Shown piece by piece: positions 55,302-63,730 of a stretch of 64,000 bases of DNA. The stretch's first letter is position 1. The number at the start of each line of letters is the position of its first letter. Source of the DNA: Paracoccaceae bacterium (GTDB lineage Bacteria > Pseudomonadota > Alphaproteobacteria > Rhodobacterales > Rhodobacteraceae); contig JAJEHS010000003.1 in assembly GCA_022823605.1 (NCBI GenBank), positions 1-64,000 on the forward strand. Direction: 5' to 3'. The notes beneath the pieces were generated by a model. That model saw only the letters and a list, made by a program, of their open reading frames with translations, made no database searches and had not been told where the DNA came from. The position numbers and the translations under genes are program-made.

Positions 55302-56799
55302 GCGATTGCACAAGATTGCCAATCCCGAGTATCAAGATATTGGATTGAAGCATCGGGAAAAGGGCTTGACCTTGTTTGAAGCTTCGCTCTCTCTTGCCCT
55401 GTTCGGTATGTTTATCAGCCTCGTCAATATTATGGTTTCCTCGAATGATCAAAGGCAGAAAGCGATTTCATTGGGTAAGGAAATGGCATTCATCACCAGG
55501 TCTGTGCAGAAATATGTCGGGTTCGAATACGACCGGTTGAGAGATGATTTGGTGGCTTCTTCCAATAATCAACTGCTGATGTCTATAGGAATGGATAAGA
55601 TCAACGAAGCAGGTTACCTGCCTCATGCTGTCCTTGAGAGTGGAACGTTTAGAAATTCATTCGGGAACAGATTCACCTTGTTTTTGCGTGGAGTAAATGG
55701 CAATGACACGACATCCCCACAAGCAACACTGAGTATTGCAGATGTTGACCCTGATAATGATGGAAGTGTTGAGAAGCATCTTCTGGATGGGGTAATGGCG
55801 AATGGGGAATACGAACTTGAAGCTATTCTGGTATCTTCCGAAGGCAAGGAGGTGGAGCCACACATGGGAAGTCCTGCTGTGGTTGCTTCAAAATTATTTT
55901 CAGCAGGGTATGTTCAAGACAAGAATACTGCCAGAGGACCTTATGGGGTCTGGGAAATGGATATTAGTCCCTACAGGAATTTATCCCACTATCCAGGGAA
56001 GAAGCAATTTGTTTCACTGATTGCACTCTCAAGGAATGGCGTATTCGGTTATCCTGATACAGACAACGACAAGGAAATGGAACCGAATACTTACCTGGAC
56101 AGATGTATAAATACCTTGGGTTCTGTACGGGCAGAATGTGAATCCAACAACGAATTGTTCGCAGAAGTTGTATTCAACAGTTTTGACAAGGATGGAGATG
56201 GTTTCAATGACAGTTTCGGGTCAATCCGAAATCTTTATCAATTGGAGATGGGTCTCCCGGTTGATTCTGATGGTGACAATATTCCAGATATTTTTTCTGT
56301 CATAAACAATCTAAACGGTATAGGTTGTCAATCAAACAACCCAAATACCGCCACTGATGAACTCACTCTTGATTGTCCCGAGGTAAAAATGACTGGCGAT
56401 GCCAAAATCGAAAAGGATCTTGTTGTGGGAGATCAACTAATGGTTGAGGGTGATACCCGGAGTCAAAGATTTATAGCTGGAGTACTCAATGATCAGGACC
56501 TGACCAAGGGAATATATCATACTGAATTGATCCGCATGGATGGAGATACCACAATTGCCAAACCCGATTGTCTGGATAGGGGTAGCGAACCGCAAATCTT
56601 TGTAACCCCGGCTGCATTTGCAATCAGTTCGGGACATTCCCTTGTCGGCATAAGGGGTTTGGCTACCGAAGAGACCAATTCGTGGGAGGTTGGTCTTAGG
56701 GCAATTATCTCCCACGATGGTGATGAAGATGGAAAGTCAGATGTAATTGACCTTGTATCAGCTTCAGATTATGTCCAGGTTCTAACCAAATGCAGTTAG
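55285..56799 (+). CDS. PilV-like minor pilin with calcium-type DxDxDG loops
   Basis: 504 residues. Class III/type IVb-like prepilin site: REKG-LTLFEASLSLALFG, cleavage after Gly27, Glu at +5, then a hydrophobic helix to about residue 50. The long N-terminal region followed by a divergent C-terminus resembles PilV tip adhesins of IncI thin pili. Acidic loops DVDPDNDG (153-160), DTDNDKE (258-264), DKDGDGFND (301-309), DSDGDNIPD (327-335) and DGDEDGKSD (478-486) look like calcium-binding motifs. No shufflon repeats are seen downstream. The last gene of the cluster, it ends 17 bases from the convergent lytic transglycosylase. Confidence 0.75.
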   Translation: MTAIFKRLHKIANPEYQDIGLKHREKGLTLFEASLSLALFGMFISLVNIMVSSNDQRQKAISLGKEMAFITRSVQKYVGFEYDRLRDDLVASSNNQLLMSIGMDKINEAGYLPHAVLESGTFRNSFGNRFTLFLRGVNGNDTTSPQATLSIADVDPDNDGSVEKHLLDGVMANGEYELEAILVSSEGKEVEPHMGSPAVVASKLFSAGYVQDKNTARGPYGVWEMDISPYRNLSHYPGKKQFVSLIALSRNGVFGYPDTDNDKEMEPNTYLDRCINTLGSVRAECESNNELFAEVVFNSFDKDGDGFNDSFGSIRNLYQLEMGLPVDSDGDNIPDIFSVINNLNGIGCQSNNPNTATDELTLDCPEVKMTGDAKIEKDLVVGDQLMVEGDTRSQRFIAGVLNDQDLTKGIYHTELIRMDGDTTIAKPDCLDRGSEPQIFVTPAAFAISSGHSLVGIRGLATEETNSWEVGLRAIISHDGDEDGKSDVIDLVSASDYVQVLTKCS

Positions 56800-56816
56800 T
56801 GCACCTCTTTTTGATC

Positions 56817-58013
56817 TCAACTTTTTTCAAGCAGTTCAAGTAGTTCCTGGGTTGGCCATGCATCTGCAGGCAAACCAAAGTTCAACTGTTCCTGCCGGAC
56901 GGCTGCCCTTGTTCTTGCTCCCACAATACCATCGACCTTCCCTACGTCATGTCCACGTTTGGCCAGAATGGTTTGCAATCTGATCACATCCTCGTCCGGA
57001 AGTGGTGGGGGTGGGGTACCGTCAAGATAGATGGGTTTGCCGGATAGATGAGTGGCAAAAAAGGCCGAGGTTGTTGAATAGACAAACGATTTGTTCCATT
57101 CGAGATAAACACTGTAATTGGGGAAAGCAAAAAAGGCGGGTCCAAGTCGCCCGTGGGGAAGTAACAAAGCAGCTTCATAAGTCAAATCCGTCCATTTCCC
57201 ATCCCTTGGTACAATGCCCATTTCCTTCCATTCGTCAAGAGACTGAAAATGGGTTGGTTGGGCCAATTGCCAGTCAAGTTGCTCTGGAACTATGACTTCT
57301 ACCAACCAAGGCTGGTTGGGTTTCCATCCAGTGACATTCAATACATTCCCTGCAGTCATCAGGGCATCGGCAACAGACTCCTTGAGATTAACCTTGCCAT
57401 CACCATCGGCATCAATTCCATATTTGAGAATATCTTCCGGAAGCATTTGGATCATGCCGATTTCGCCAGCCCAGGCTCCAACTGTATTCACCGGGTCAAA
57501 ATTATCCAGCTTGTATAATTCGAGGGCTGCAAACAAATGCGGTTGGAAAAGTTCCGGTCGACGACAATCATGCGAAAGTGTAGCTATGGAATTCAAGGTA
57601 TTGTGATCACCCTGAACAACCCCATAGTCGGTTTCAAGTGCCAGAAAGGAAAGCAATACACCCCTTGGGACACCATACCTCTCTTTTACTGCATCCAGAA
57701 TTGCACCATGTTTTTCCTCAAATTCACTGCCCTTGACGATACGGTGGTTGGTCATCACGAGTTTTGAAAATTCGACGAAGGACTTTTTGAATATCCCCTG
57801 TGATCTGTCCCTTCTGATGACATCAGGATCATGTTCCACACTTGCCAGAAAGCCATCTATTGTGTCCTGGTCCGTACCCCGGTCCAGTGCTTCCTGTTTT
57901 ACGGTTTCAATAAATTCTTCAAAAGTGCCACCGCAGGGTACAATGGATGATTTCCCGGCAATTGGTACAAAGGAAATCAGTAGGAAAGCGGCAAAAATTC
58001 TCAATGTCATCAT
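56817..58013 (-). CDS. Lytic murein transglycosylase (MltB type) with peptidoglycan-binding domain
   Basis: 398 residues from ATG 58013, which has GAGG at proper spacing and opens a signal peptide (TLRIFAAFLLISFVPIAG). The catalytic Glu is in SFLALETDYGVVQG. AWAGEIGMIQMLPEDILKYG is the conserved lysozyme-like core. The C-terminal ~60 residues (VIRLQTILAKRGHDVGKVDG) form a PG_binding_1 domain. Cleaves peptidoglycan glycan strands in the periplasm. It could help any envelope-spanning machine, but proximity to the pilus genes is convergent and may be chance. Confidence 0.9.
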   Translation of the reverse strand: MMTLRIFAAFLLISFVPIAGKSSIVPCGGTFEEFIETVKQEALDRGTDQDTIDGFLASVEHDPDVIRRDRSQGIFKKSFVEFSKLVMTNHRIVKGSEFEEKHGAILDAVKERYGVPRGVLLSFLALETDYGVVQGDHNTLNSIATLSHDCRRPELFQPHLFAALELYKLDNFDPVNTVGAWAGEIGMIQMLPEDILKYGIDADGDGKVNLKESVADALMTAGNVLNVTGWKPNQPWLVEVIVPEQLDWQLAQPTHFQSLDEWKEMGIVPRDGKWTDLTYEAALLLPHGRLGPAFFAFPNYSVYLEWNKSFVYSTTSAFFATHLSGKPIYLDGTPPPPLPDEDVIRLQTILAKRGHDVGKVDGIVGARTRAAVRQEQLNFGLPADAWPTQELLELLEKS

Positions 58014-58047
58014 AATGTAATCCTCAATTTTTTTGATCGTGAAATCA

Positions 58048-59718
58048 TCAACTCCGCAAGCTTGAAATGGTTTCACTTGGTGAAATTGCCTCCGGGTCCA
58101 GTTTAAGTTCAATGAGTGAAGGCTTGTCTGCCTTCAGGGAGCGTTCAAAAGCATCCGGGAATTGTGTGGTTTCGGTCACCAATTCGCCATGCCAGCCATA
58201 AGCCTTGGCCAACAATCGGTAATCAGGGTTGAATAAATTGGTTCCGGAAACCCGGAAGGGAAAGTGTCGCTCCTGATGCATTCGGATTGTTCCAAACAAG
58301 CCATTATTGGCTACCAGCACTATCAATTTGATGCCATACTGGGAAATCGTAGACATTTCGTTGATGGTCATTTGCAAACACCCGTCCCCGGCCAAACACA
58401 CCACTGTATGATCTGGAAATTCCAACTTGGCCGAAATGGCTGCAGGCAATCCGTATCCCATGCTTCCGGATGTTGAGCCTATCTGAGTTCCAAATCTCTT
58501 GGGTTGATAAAAACGGTGTAAAAAGGCTGCGTAATTCCCGGCGCCATTGGTAACAATTGTCTCCTCTGGCAAATTGGTCGAAAGCCACGCTATGATTTCG
58601 GGGAATTTGACTTTTCCAGGTACATCCCTGACTGTAATCCATTCCTTGTATGAGGATCGGCATTTTTGAGTCCAGTCGGACAATTCTGCCTTCATTTCAA
58701 TTTGCAAGTTGGACAATTCTGCAAGGAGGTCTTCGGGTTTGGAGTAAATACCGAGGTCAGTGGGCAGGTTTTTACCTAATTCCTCACTTGACGGGAATAC
58801 ATGGACTATTTTTCTCCGACCGTTGTGTCGGGAAGGAATGCTGTAACCTTGTGAGGGAATATCTCCAAATCTGGTTCCCAACAATAACAACAGATCAGTT
58901 TCCTCCACGATTTCTACAAGTTTTGGATTTGCTCCAACCGTTAAGTCACCCGCATAATTGGGATGCCGATTATTTATCCTGTCCTGCCTGCGAAAGGTGG
59001 TTGCAACCGGTATGCCGGTATTGGTGGACAGATCTTCCAGTAAATCGTTACATCTCTGTGACCAAACGGATCCACCTGCTACAATCAGTGGTCGGGTAGA
59101 GACTTCAAGATATGTGATCAATTGCTTGACATGATCTCGATCAGGTTTGGAGTTGCGGGGTTGGAAGGAATTTTGGGTTTCAACATCAGAACTTTGATCC
59201 AGTATATCTTCAGGAAGTGAGATGACCACAGGACCTGGTCGGCCTTCTTTGGCAATGGCAAAGGCCTTTGCAACAACCTCGGGAATCTCATTCGCACTCC
59301 TGATTTCATGAACCCATTTGCACTGGCTGCCGAAAAATTTTGTGTAATCTATTTCCTGAAAGGCTTCCTTCCCTCGATGGATCGATTTGACCTGTCCAAT
59401 GAATAACACCATTGGTGTTGAATCCTGCTTGGCCGTGTGTATTCCTCCCGATGCATTGGAAGATCCCGGACCTCGTGTAACAAATGCAACACCAGGTTGA
59501 CCGGTTATTTTGCCAAAGGCTTCAGCCATGAAGCAGGCACCACCCTCATTGCGACAAACAATATTCTGGATTGAAGAATCATGCAACCCGTCAAGGACAT
59601 TCAGGAAACTCTCCCCAGGTACCGAAAATACTCGAGTTACATTTTCCTGAACCAATTGATTGACAAGAATGATTCCGCCATGAGGCAAATTGTTTCCGGA
59701 TATACCTTTGGAAGGCAT
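58048..59718 (-). CDS. Acetolactate synthase large-subunit-like TPP enzyme
   Basis: 556 residues of the thiamine-diphosphate decarboxylase superfamily. The catalytic Glu is in VFSVPGESFLNVLDGL; the TPP motif begins LAGDGCLQMTINEMSTI and ends with VANNGLFGTIR. No small regulatory subunit gene is beside it, and sequence features such as the missing FAD-loop hallmarks cannot be judged by eye, so it may be a catabolic relative rather than ilvB. Located 64 bases after the DNA methyltransferase on the same strand. Confidence 0.82.
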   Translation of the reverse strand: MPSKGISGNNLPHGGIILVNQLVQENVTRVFSVPGESFLNVLDGLHDSSIQNIVCRNEGGACFMAEAFGKITGQPGVAFVTRGPGSSNASGGIHTAKQDSTPMVLFIGQVKSIHRGKEAFQEIDYTKFFGSQCKWVHEIRSANEIPEVVAKAFAIAKEGRPGPVVISLPEDILDQSSDVETQNSFQPRNSKPDRDHVKQLITYLEVSTRPLIVAGGSVWSQRCNDLLEDLSTNTGIPVATTFRRQDRINNRHPNYAGDLTVGANPKLVEIVEETDLLLLLGTRFGDIPSQGYSIPSRHNGRRKIVHVFPSSEELGKNLPTDLGIYSKPEDLLAELSNLQIEMKAELSDWTQKCRSSYKEWITVRDVPGKVKFPEIIAWLSTNLPEETIVTNGAGNYAAFLHRFYQPKRFGTQIGSTSGSMGYGLPAAISAKLEFPDHTVVCLAGDGCLQMTINEMSTISQYGIKLIVLVANNGLFGTIRMHQERHFPFRVSGTNLFNPDYRLLAKAYGWHGELVTETTQFPDAFERSLKADKPSLIELKLDPEAISPSETISSLRS

Positions 59719-59782
59719 GCTTACAGTCCTTGCAAGTCAGATACGATTAATTGTGAAGGCTTTCAAATGGTGGTTGAACTCG

Positions 59783-60556
59783 TCAACCTTCAATATCACA
59801 ACCGATAAAATTTCTGCCGGTTCCCTCACATGCCTCCAGCACGGAAAAACTGCCTGCAGCAGGATCCACGATATAATCATCCGGGTCGGATACGGCCCTG
59901 ATCAGGTTTTCTTGCAGCTTGACGGGTTTTTTGTGAATATGTACACCTTTCCGGGGTACCTTTTCCTCCCAAACATCAGGGATGTTTCTGAGTTTCCAGA
60001 TACCCTTGGCCCGATTTGGATGTTTTTGGGCAACAATCAGGTATTCGCTCATTCTTCTGGTTCTGTAGCCCAGGCCGATCCTGCCCTTGTTCCAGGTAAG
60101 AAAATCGACAACATCAAGTGAGGTATCATTGATCCAGTCCTGAAAACCCGAGCAAAAATGAAACTTGTCCAACCACAGAAACATATGGCCACTTGGTGCC
60201 AGTATTCGATCTATTTCATTGATGAAGGATATGATGGTCTCCTCCGACATTTGCTGAAGTTGAGATCTCGCTTTTGTTCTTGCATTGCCCTCATTGCCAT
60301 ATTTCAGTCGATCGAGAACCCCTCGATATTGCGGATCAAAGAAAACAATGGGGAAAACATCGGAGGGAAGTTTTCTCATCAGGACCAAGCCATCTGATTT
60401 CAATCGAGTATTGGCCTTGATGGATTGGGGAATCTGTACATGCGGTGAGGTAATGTCCCTGACCGTCGAAAACACGGATTTGTTGGAAATCTTTTCTTTT
60501 ATTTTTTCTGGACGATATTGTGATACCACAGGGGTATCCACTACTATTGCTGCCAT
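59783..60556 (-). CDS. Beta-class site-specific DNA methyltransferase (N6-adenine or N4-cytosine)
   Basis: About 257 residues from ATG 60556; an in-frame TTG at 60643 would add 29 residues. Motif IV is [19 protein letters not shown], with DPQY replacing DPPY. Motif I comes near the C-terminus, [22 protein letters not shown]. The IV-before-I order is the beta class, as in CcrM. No cognate restriction gene is adjacent. Recognition site not predictable. An ATCCGG-TTTA-CCGGAT palindrome lies upstream. Confidence 0.82.
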   Translation of the reverse strand: MAAIVVDTPVVSQYRPEKIKEKISNKSVFSTVRDITSPHVQIPQSIKANTRLKSDGLVLMRKLPSDVFPIVFFDPQYRGVLDRLKYGNEGNARTKARSQLQQMSEETIISFINEIDRILAPSGHMFLWLDKFHFCSGFQDWINDTSLDVVDFLTWNKGRIGLGYRTRRMSEYLIVAQKHPNRAKGIWKLRNIPDVWEEKVPRKGVHIHKKPVKLQENLIRAVSDPDDYIVDPAAGSFSVLEACEGTGRNFIGCDIEG

Positions 60557-60614
60557 GAGAACTGCTCTTCCTCTTGTCTGTACCAATCCAGCCTTAGGGC
60601 TGGACAACTGCTTT

Positions 60615-60630
60615 ATCCGGTTTACCGGAT
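60615..60630. promoter_or_regulatory. Palindrome upstream of the methyltransferase
   Basis: ATCCGG-TTTA-CCGGAT, a perfect 6+4+6 inverted repeat 59 bases before the preferred methyltransferase start. It could be an operator or a short hairpin. If translation begins at 60643 instead, it lies inside the coding region. Confidence 0.35.
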
Positions 60631-60842
60631 CTAAATTTTCCAAGCAACCGATTGAATATTATTTTTAGCTGATTGGTAATATAAAACATTTATCATAGCA
60701 AACATTATTTGTCTAGTTGTCATGCAGAGAGGATTGTAAGAAATATCAAACTTCTACTTGTCAGAAGATTGGATTACAGAAATGAAAAACTTCCATGACC
60801 ATGGGATGAAGGGAAAATAAATTGCACCAAACCCATTGAAAA

Positions 60843-60857
60843 AGTAGAAAAACTACT
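60843..60857. promoter_or_regulatory. Inverted repeat before the AbiEi-like gene
   Basis: AGTAG-AAAAA-CTACT, 27 bases before the ATG at 60885. AbiEi antitoxins repress their own promoters at inverted repeats, so this is a plausible autoregulatory site. Confidence 0.3.
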
Positions 60858-60884
60858 ATATTTTCTGACAAAATAGGTGTTCCA

Positions 60885-61475
60885 ATGATTATTTCAAAAA
60901 CCATTCAATTGAAAATTAACCAAATTCCCAAGGGTCAACCATTTACAACATTTGAATTGATGCCTTGCGGTTCTCGTGGTGCAATTGACAAAGTGTTATC
61001 ACGTCTTACACAAGAAGGGAAAATCATTCGTCTTTCCAGAGGTATTTTCGTTCGCCCCAAAAAGAATTCCTATATCGGTAATGTTCTCCCTGGAATCACT
61101 GAAATCATTCAAAAAAAGGCACAAAGTAATGGCGAGAGAATTCAGGTTCACGGGGGTGAAGCAGCCAATAAACTTGGCCTCAGCACCCAAGTTCCGTTAA
61201 TCCCTGTTTATTATACCAGTGCATCAAGTCGTACATACCGAATTGGAAAATTAACTGTAAAGATGATTCATACTTCCAATCCACGACTCCTTCAATTTTC
61301 ATGTGAACCAGCCGGTATTGCAATATCTGCACTGTGGTATATTGGGAAAAACAATGTTACAACCGAAATGGTTACAACGATCAAGAAAAGGATTGGTCTA
61401 CAGGAGTTTAATAAACTCCGTTCAGCGAATTTACCACTTTGGATGGTTGAATTGTTACAAATTGCGGATCAATAA
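60885..61475 (+). CDS. AbiEi-like / DUF6088 winged-helix protein, orphan
   Basis: 196 residues. The N-terminal ~75 residues form a winged-helix (FTTFELMPCGSRGAIDKVLS, then RLTQEGKIIRLSRGIFVRPK). The C-terminal part has IQVHGGEAANKLGLSTQVP and VYYTSASSRTYRIGKL, features of the AbiEi/DUF6088 antitoxin-like group. These normally sit before an AbiEii nucleotidyltransferase toxin, but the next gene is a metallo-beta-lactamase-fold protein. More AT-rich than its neighbours. A stand-alone regulator or toxin-antitoxin remnant. Confidence 0.75.
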   Translation: MIISKTIQLKINQIPKGQPFTTFELMPCGSRGAIDKVLSRLTQEGKIIRLSRGIFVRPKKNSYIGNVLPGITEIIQKKAQSNGERIQVHGGEAANKLGLSTQVPLIPVYYTSASSRTYRIGKLTVKMIHTSNPRLLQFSCEPAGIAISALWYIGKNNVTTEMVTTIKKRIGLQEFNKLRSANLPLWMVELLQIADQ

Positions 61476-61587
61476 ATTATTAGTTGCCACATGGTGTAAT
61501 TATTCGGTTGCAACCTTAGGATCGAATGACAATATTGGTTTGAAATTTTCATGTAATCGATTTACAGGGATATGAGTAGGTTTCAAA

Positions 61588-62268
61588 ATGAAAATTACCT
61601 GGTATGGTCAAGCCTGTTTCGAGATTGTAAGCACTGAGGGTACTATAATCTATACTGACCCTTACGACCCTGACAAGGCAGGTTTCAAACCCTTTGCTTC
61701 ACAAGCGGACATAGTGATCAAGTCAAGTAGCAATGATGATTTCCATGACAATGATCATCTCGTACCGAAAAAAACAAATGCGACGGTCATTGATGCCCTG
61801 GAGGTTTCTCTGCTGGGGGGATCATTCGTATCCCATGGAATTACATTCGACACTATAGAAGCCATGGAGCATAGTCTCCATCCAAGTGGCCATCCTGATC
61901 AGAATGCCATGTACAAATTCAGCGTTGATGGCATATCAATTGGGCATATGGGGGACATGGGTAATGATTTTTCGGACGATCAAATGGATTTCTTCATGGA
62001 TATTGACATCCTGTTGAGCCATGCCGGTGGTTTTCCGGTCATATCGCTTGATGAATTGTCACGAATTGTCGGGATTACCAAGCCCAAGCTGGTCATTCCA
62101 ATGCACTTCAGAACCTTGTGCTTCAAACCAAAGAACATGTATTTCATTACCGAATGTCTGAAGTATTTCCCTGAGGATATGGTTGATTTCGCCAGCAATT
62201 GTTCAGCCGAGCTACAAAAGGAAGATTTGCCGGAAAAAACCCGTATGCTGGTTTTGGCATATGTCTGA
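61588..62268 (+). CDS. Metallo-beta-lactamase-fold protein with degenerate metal motif
   Basis: 226 residues resembling UPF0173/UlaG-like MBL proteins: start MKITWYGQACFEIVS, TDPYDPDKAG, later SIGHMGDMGND and VIPMHFRT. The key HxHxDH box is replaced: after ADIVIK the sequence is SSSNDDFHDND. The late His and Asp remain, so metal binding is at best altered. Cytoplasmic, function unknown. It stands alone, between the AbiEi-like gene and the convergent TRAP operon. Confidence 0.78.
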   Translation: MKITWYGQACFEIVSTEGTIIYTDPYDPDKAGFKPFASQADIVIKSSSNDDFHDNDHLVPKKTNATVIDALEVSLLGGSFVSHGITFDTIEAMEHSLHPSGHPDQNAMYKFSVDGISIGHMGDMGNDFSDDQMDFFMDIDILLSHAGGFPVISLDELSRIVGITKPKLVIPMHFRTLCFKPKNMYFITECLKYFPEDMVDFASNCSAELQKEDLPEKTRMLVLAYV

Positions 62269-62306
62269 GCAAGCCAAATTATCTCCAAACGACATGCACA
62301 TATGCC

Positions 62307-63716
62307 CTATCCGCCAAGTAACAAATTGGGCAGGTACAAAACGATTGCTGGAAAGAGTACAAGACCTGTAATGGTCAGCGCATCGGCTATGAAAAAGGGT
62401 GCAACGCCCTTGAAGACATCCTGGACCGAGAGTTCCGGACGGACACCGGCCACCACAAAACAGTTAAGTCCAATCGGTGGCGTGATCAGGCAAAGTTCGG
62501 CCATTTTCACGACAATGATGCCAAACCAGATTCCACAACCGATGGCAGTCATGCCAAAGGTACTATCGGCAGCCGTTACATCGACACCGCCATTCAGGGC
62601 TATGACAGCTGGAAAGACTACCGGGAGGGTCAAAATAAGCATTCCAATTGCATCCATGAACATGCCAAGTACGGCATAGGCCAAAAGGATCAGGACAAGT
62701 GTAAGCAATGGACTTTGGTCCAGGGAGGTAATCCAATCCGAAAAAACACCAGGGAGGTCGGCAAATCCCAGAAAACGGACAAAGATCAATACACCCCAGA
62801 TAATCGTGAAAATCATGACAGAAAGTTTGGCCGTTTCCATGAGTGCACTTTTGAGCTGAGGCCACCGCATTCCTCGGTAGACGGCCATAATGAATACAAC
62901 AAAGGCTCCGAGTGCACCACCTTCGGTTGGTGTTCCCCAGGCATCGCCACCGAAAGGATTGTAAATGAACAAAATGATGATCGAAATAACGAAAAAAATC
63001 GGAAATACCGGCGGAAGTGAACGGAACCTTTCACTCCATGTAAATCCGCTTACCGGTGGTCCAAAGTTTTTTACGCTAATAGCCATGCCAACGATCAGGA
63101 ATCCATAAACCACCGCAGAAAAAGCACCTGGAAGAAATCCTGCCAACAACAATGCACCGACATCCTGTTCCACGATGATGGCATAAATGACAAGTATTGC
63201 CGAAGGTGGAATTAGAGAGGCGAGTGTCCCGGCAGCTGCTACCACCCCTGCTGCAAAGCGTTTGTCGTATCCAATGGCGGTCATTTCCGGAATGGCGATA
63301 CGGGCAAAGACTGCCGAAGTGGCAACGGATGCACCGGATACCGCTGCAAATCCAGCCGTGGCGAAAACCGTGGAAACCGCCAATCCTCCTGGAACCCAGC
63401 CAACCCATCTTTTGGCAGCTTCAAAAAGAGCCTTGGTCAATCCGGCATAGTAGGCAAGATAACCAATCAGTATGAAAGTGGGAATGAGTGAGAGAGCCTG
63501 TGTTGAAATCTTGGAGTGGGGAACTTGTCCTGCTGTCTTGACAGCTACGGTCAAGGCCCAGACAAATTGGTCAGGATCATAGGCTCGCTTGTCCCAGAAT
63601 ATCCAGATCAGACCCAACATTCCGGCAATGGCTGCTGCAAATGCAACCCTCACACCGAGGATTACCAGCAAAAGTAGAAAACCCGAGACTATGAGGCCAA
63701 TTTCGATGGAGTCCAT
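62307..63716 (-). CDS. TRAP transporter large permease (DctM)
   Basis: 469 residues, about 12-13 hydrophobic segments. GFAAVSGASVATSAVFARIAIPEM and IPPSAILVIYAIIVEQDVGALLLAG are DctM hallmarks. AMSMF-like FMDAIGMLILTLPVVFP is the second-half counterpart. Carries a sodium-driven organic acid or related solute. It is 14 bases after the small permease gene; the binding protein would be beyond the window. Confidence 0.93.
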   Translation of the reverse strand: MDSIEIGLIVSGFLLLLVILGVRVAFAAAIAGMLGLIWIFWDKRAYDPDQFVWALTVAVKTAGQVPHSKISTQALSLIPTFILIGYLAYYAGLTKALFEAAKRWVGWVPGGLAVSTVFATAGFAAVSGASVATSAVFARIAIPEMTAIGYDKRFAAGVVAAAGTLASLIPPSAILVIYAIIVEQDVGALLLAGFLPGAFSAVVYGFLIVGMAISVKNFGPPVSGFTWSERFRSLPPVFPIFFVISIIILFIYNPFGGDAWGTPTEGGALGAFVVFIMAVYRGMRWPQLKSALMETAKLSVMIFTIIWGVLIFVRFLGFADLPGVFSDWITSLDQSPLLTLVLILLAYAVLGMFMDAIGMLILTLPVVFPAVIALNGGVDVTAADSTFGMTAIGCGIWFGIIVVKMAELCLITPPIGLNCFVVAGVRPELSVQDVFKGVAPFFIADALTITGLVLFPAIVLYLPNLLLGG

Positions 63717-63730
63717 CGCAGCCTTCTCCC

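Noticed and set aside
55600-55870. Antisense open frames across the pilV gene
   Set aside because: They are shadows of the long plus-strand frame, with no ribosome-binding site or recognisable motif.
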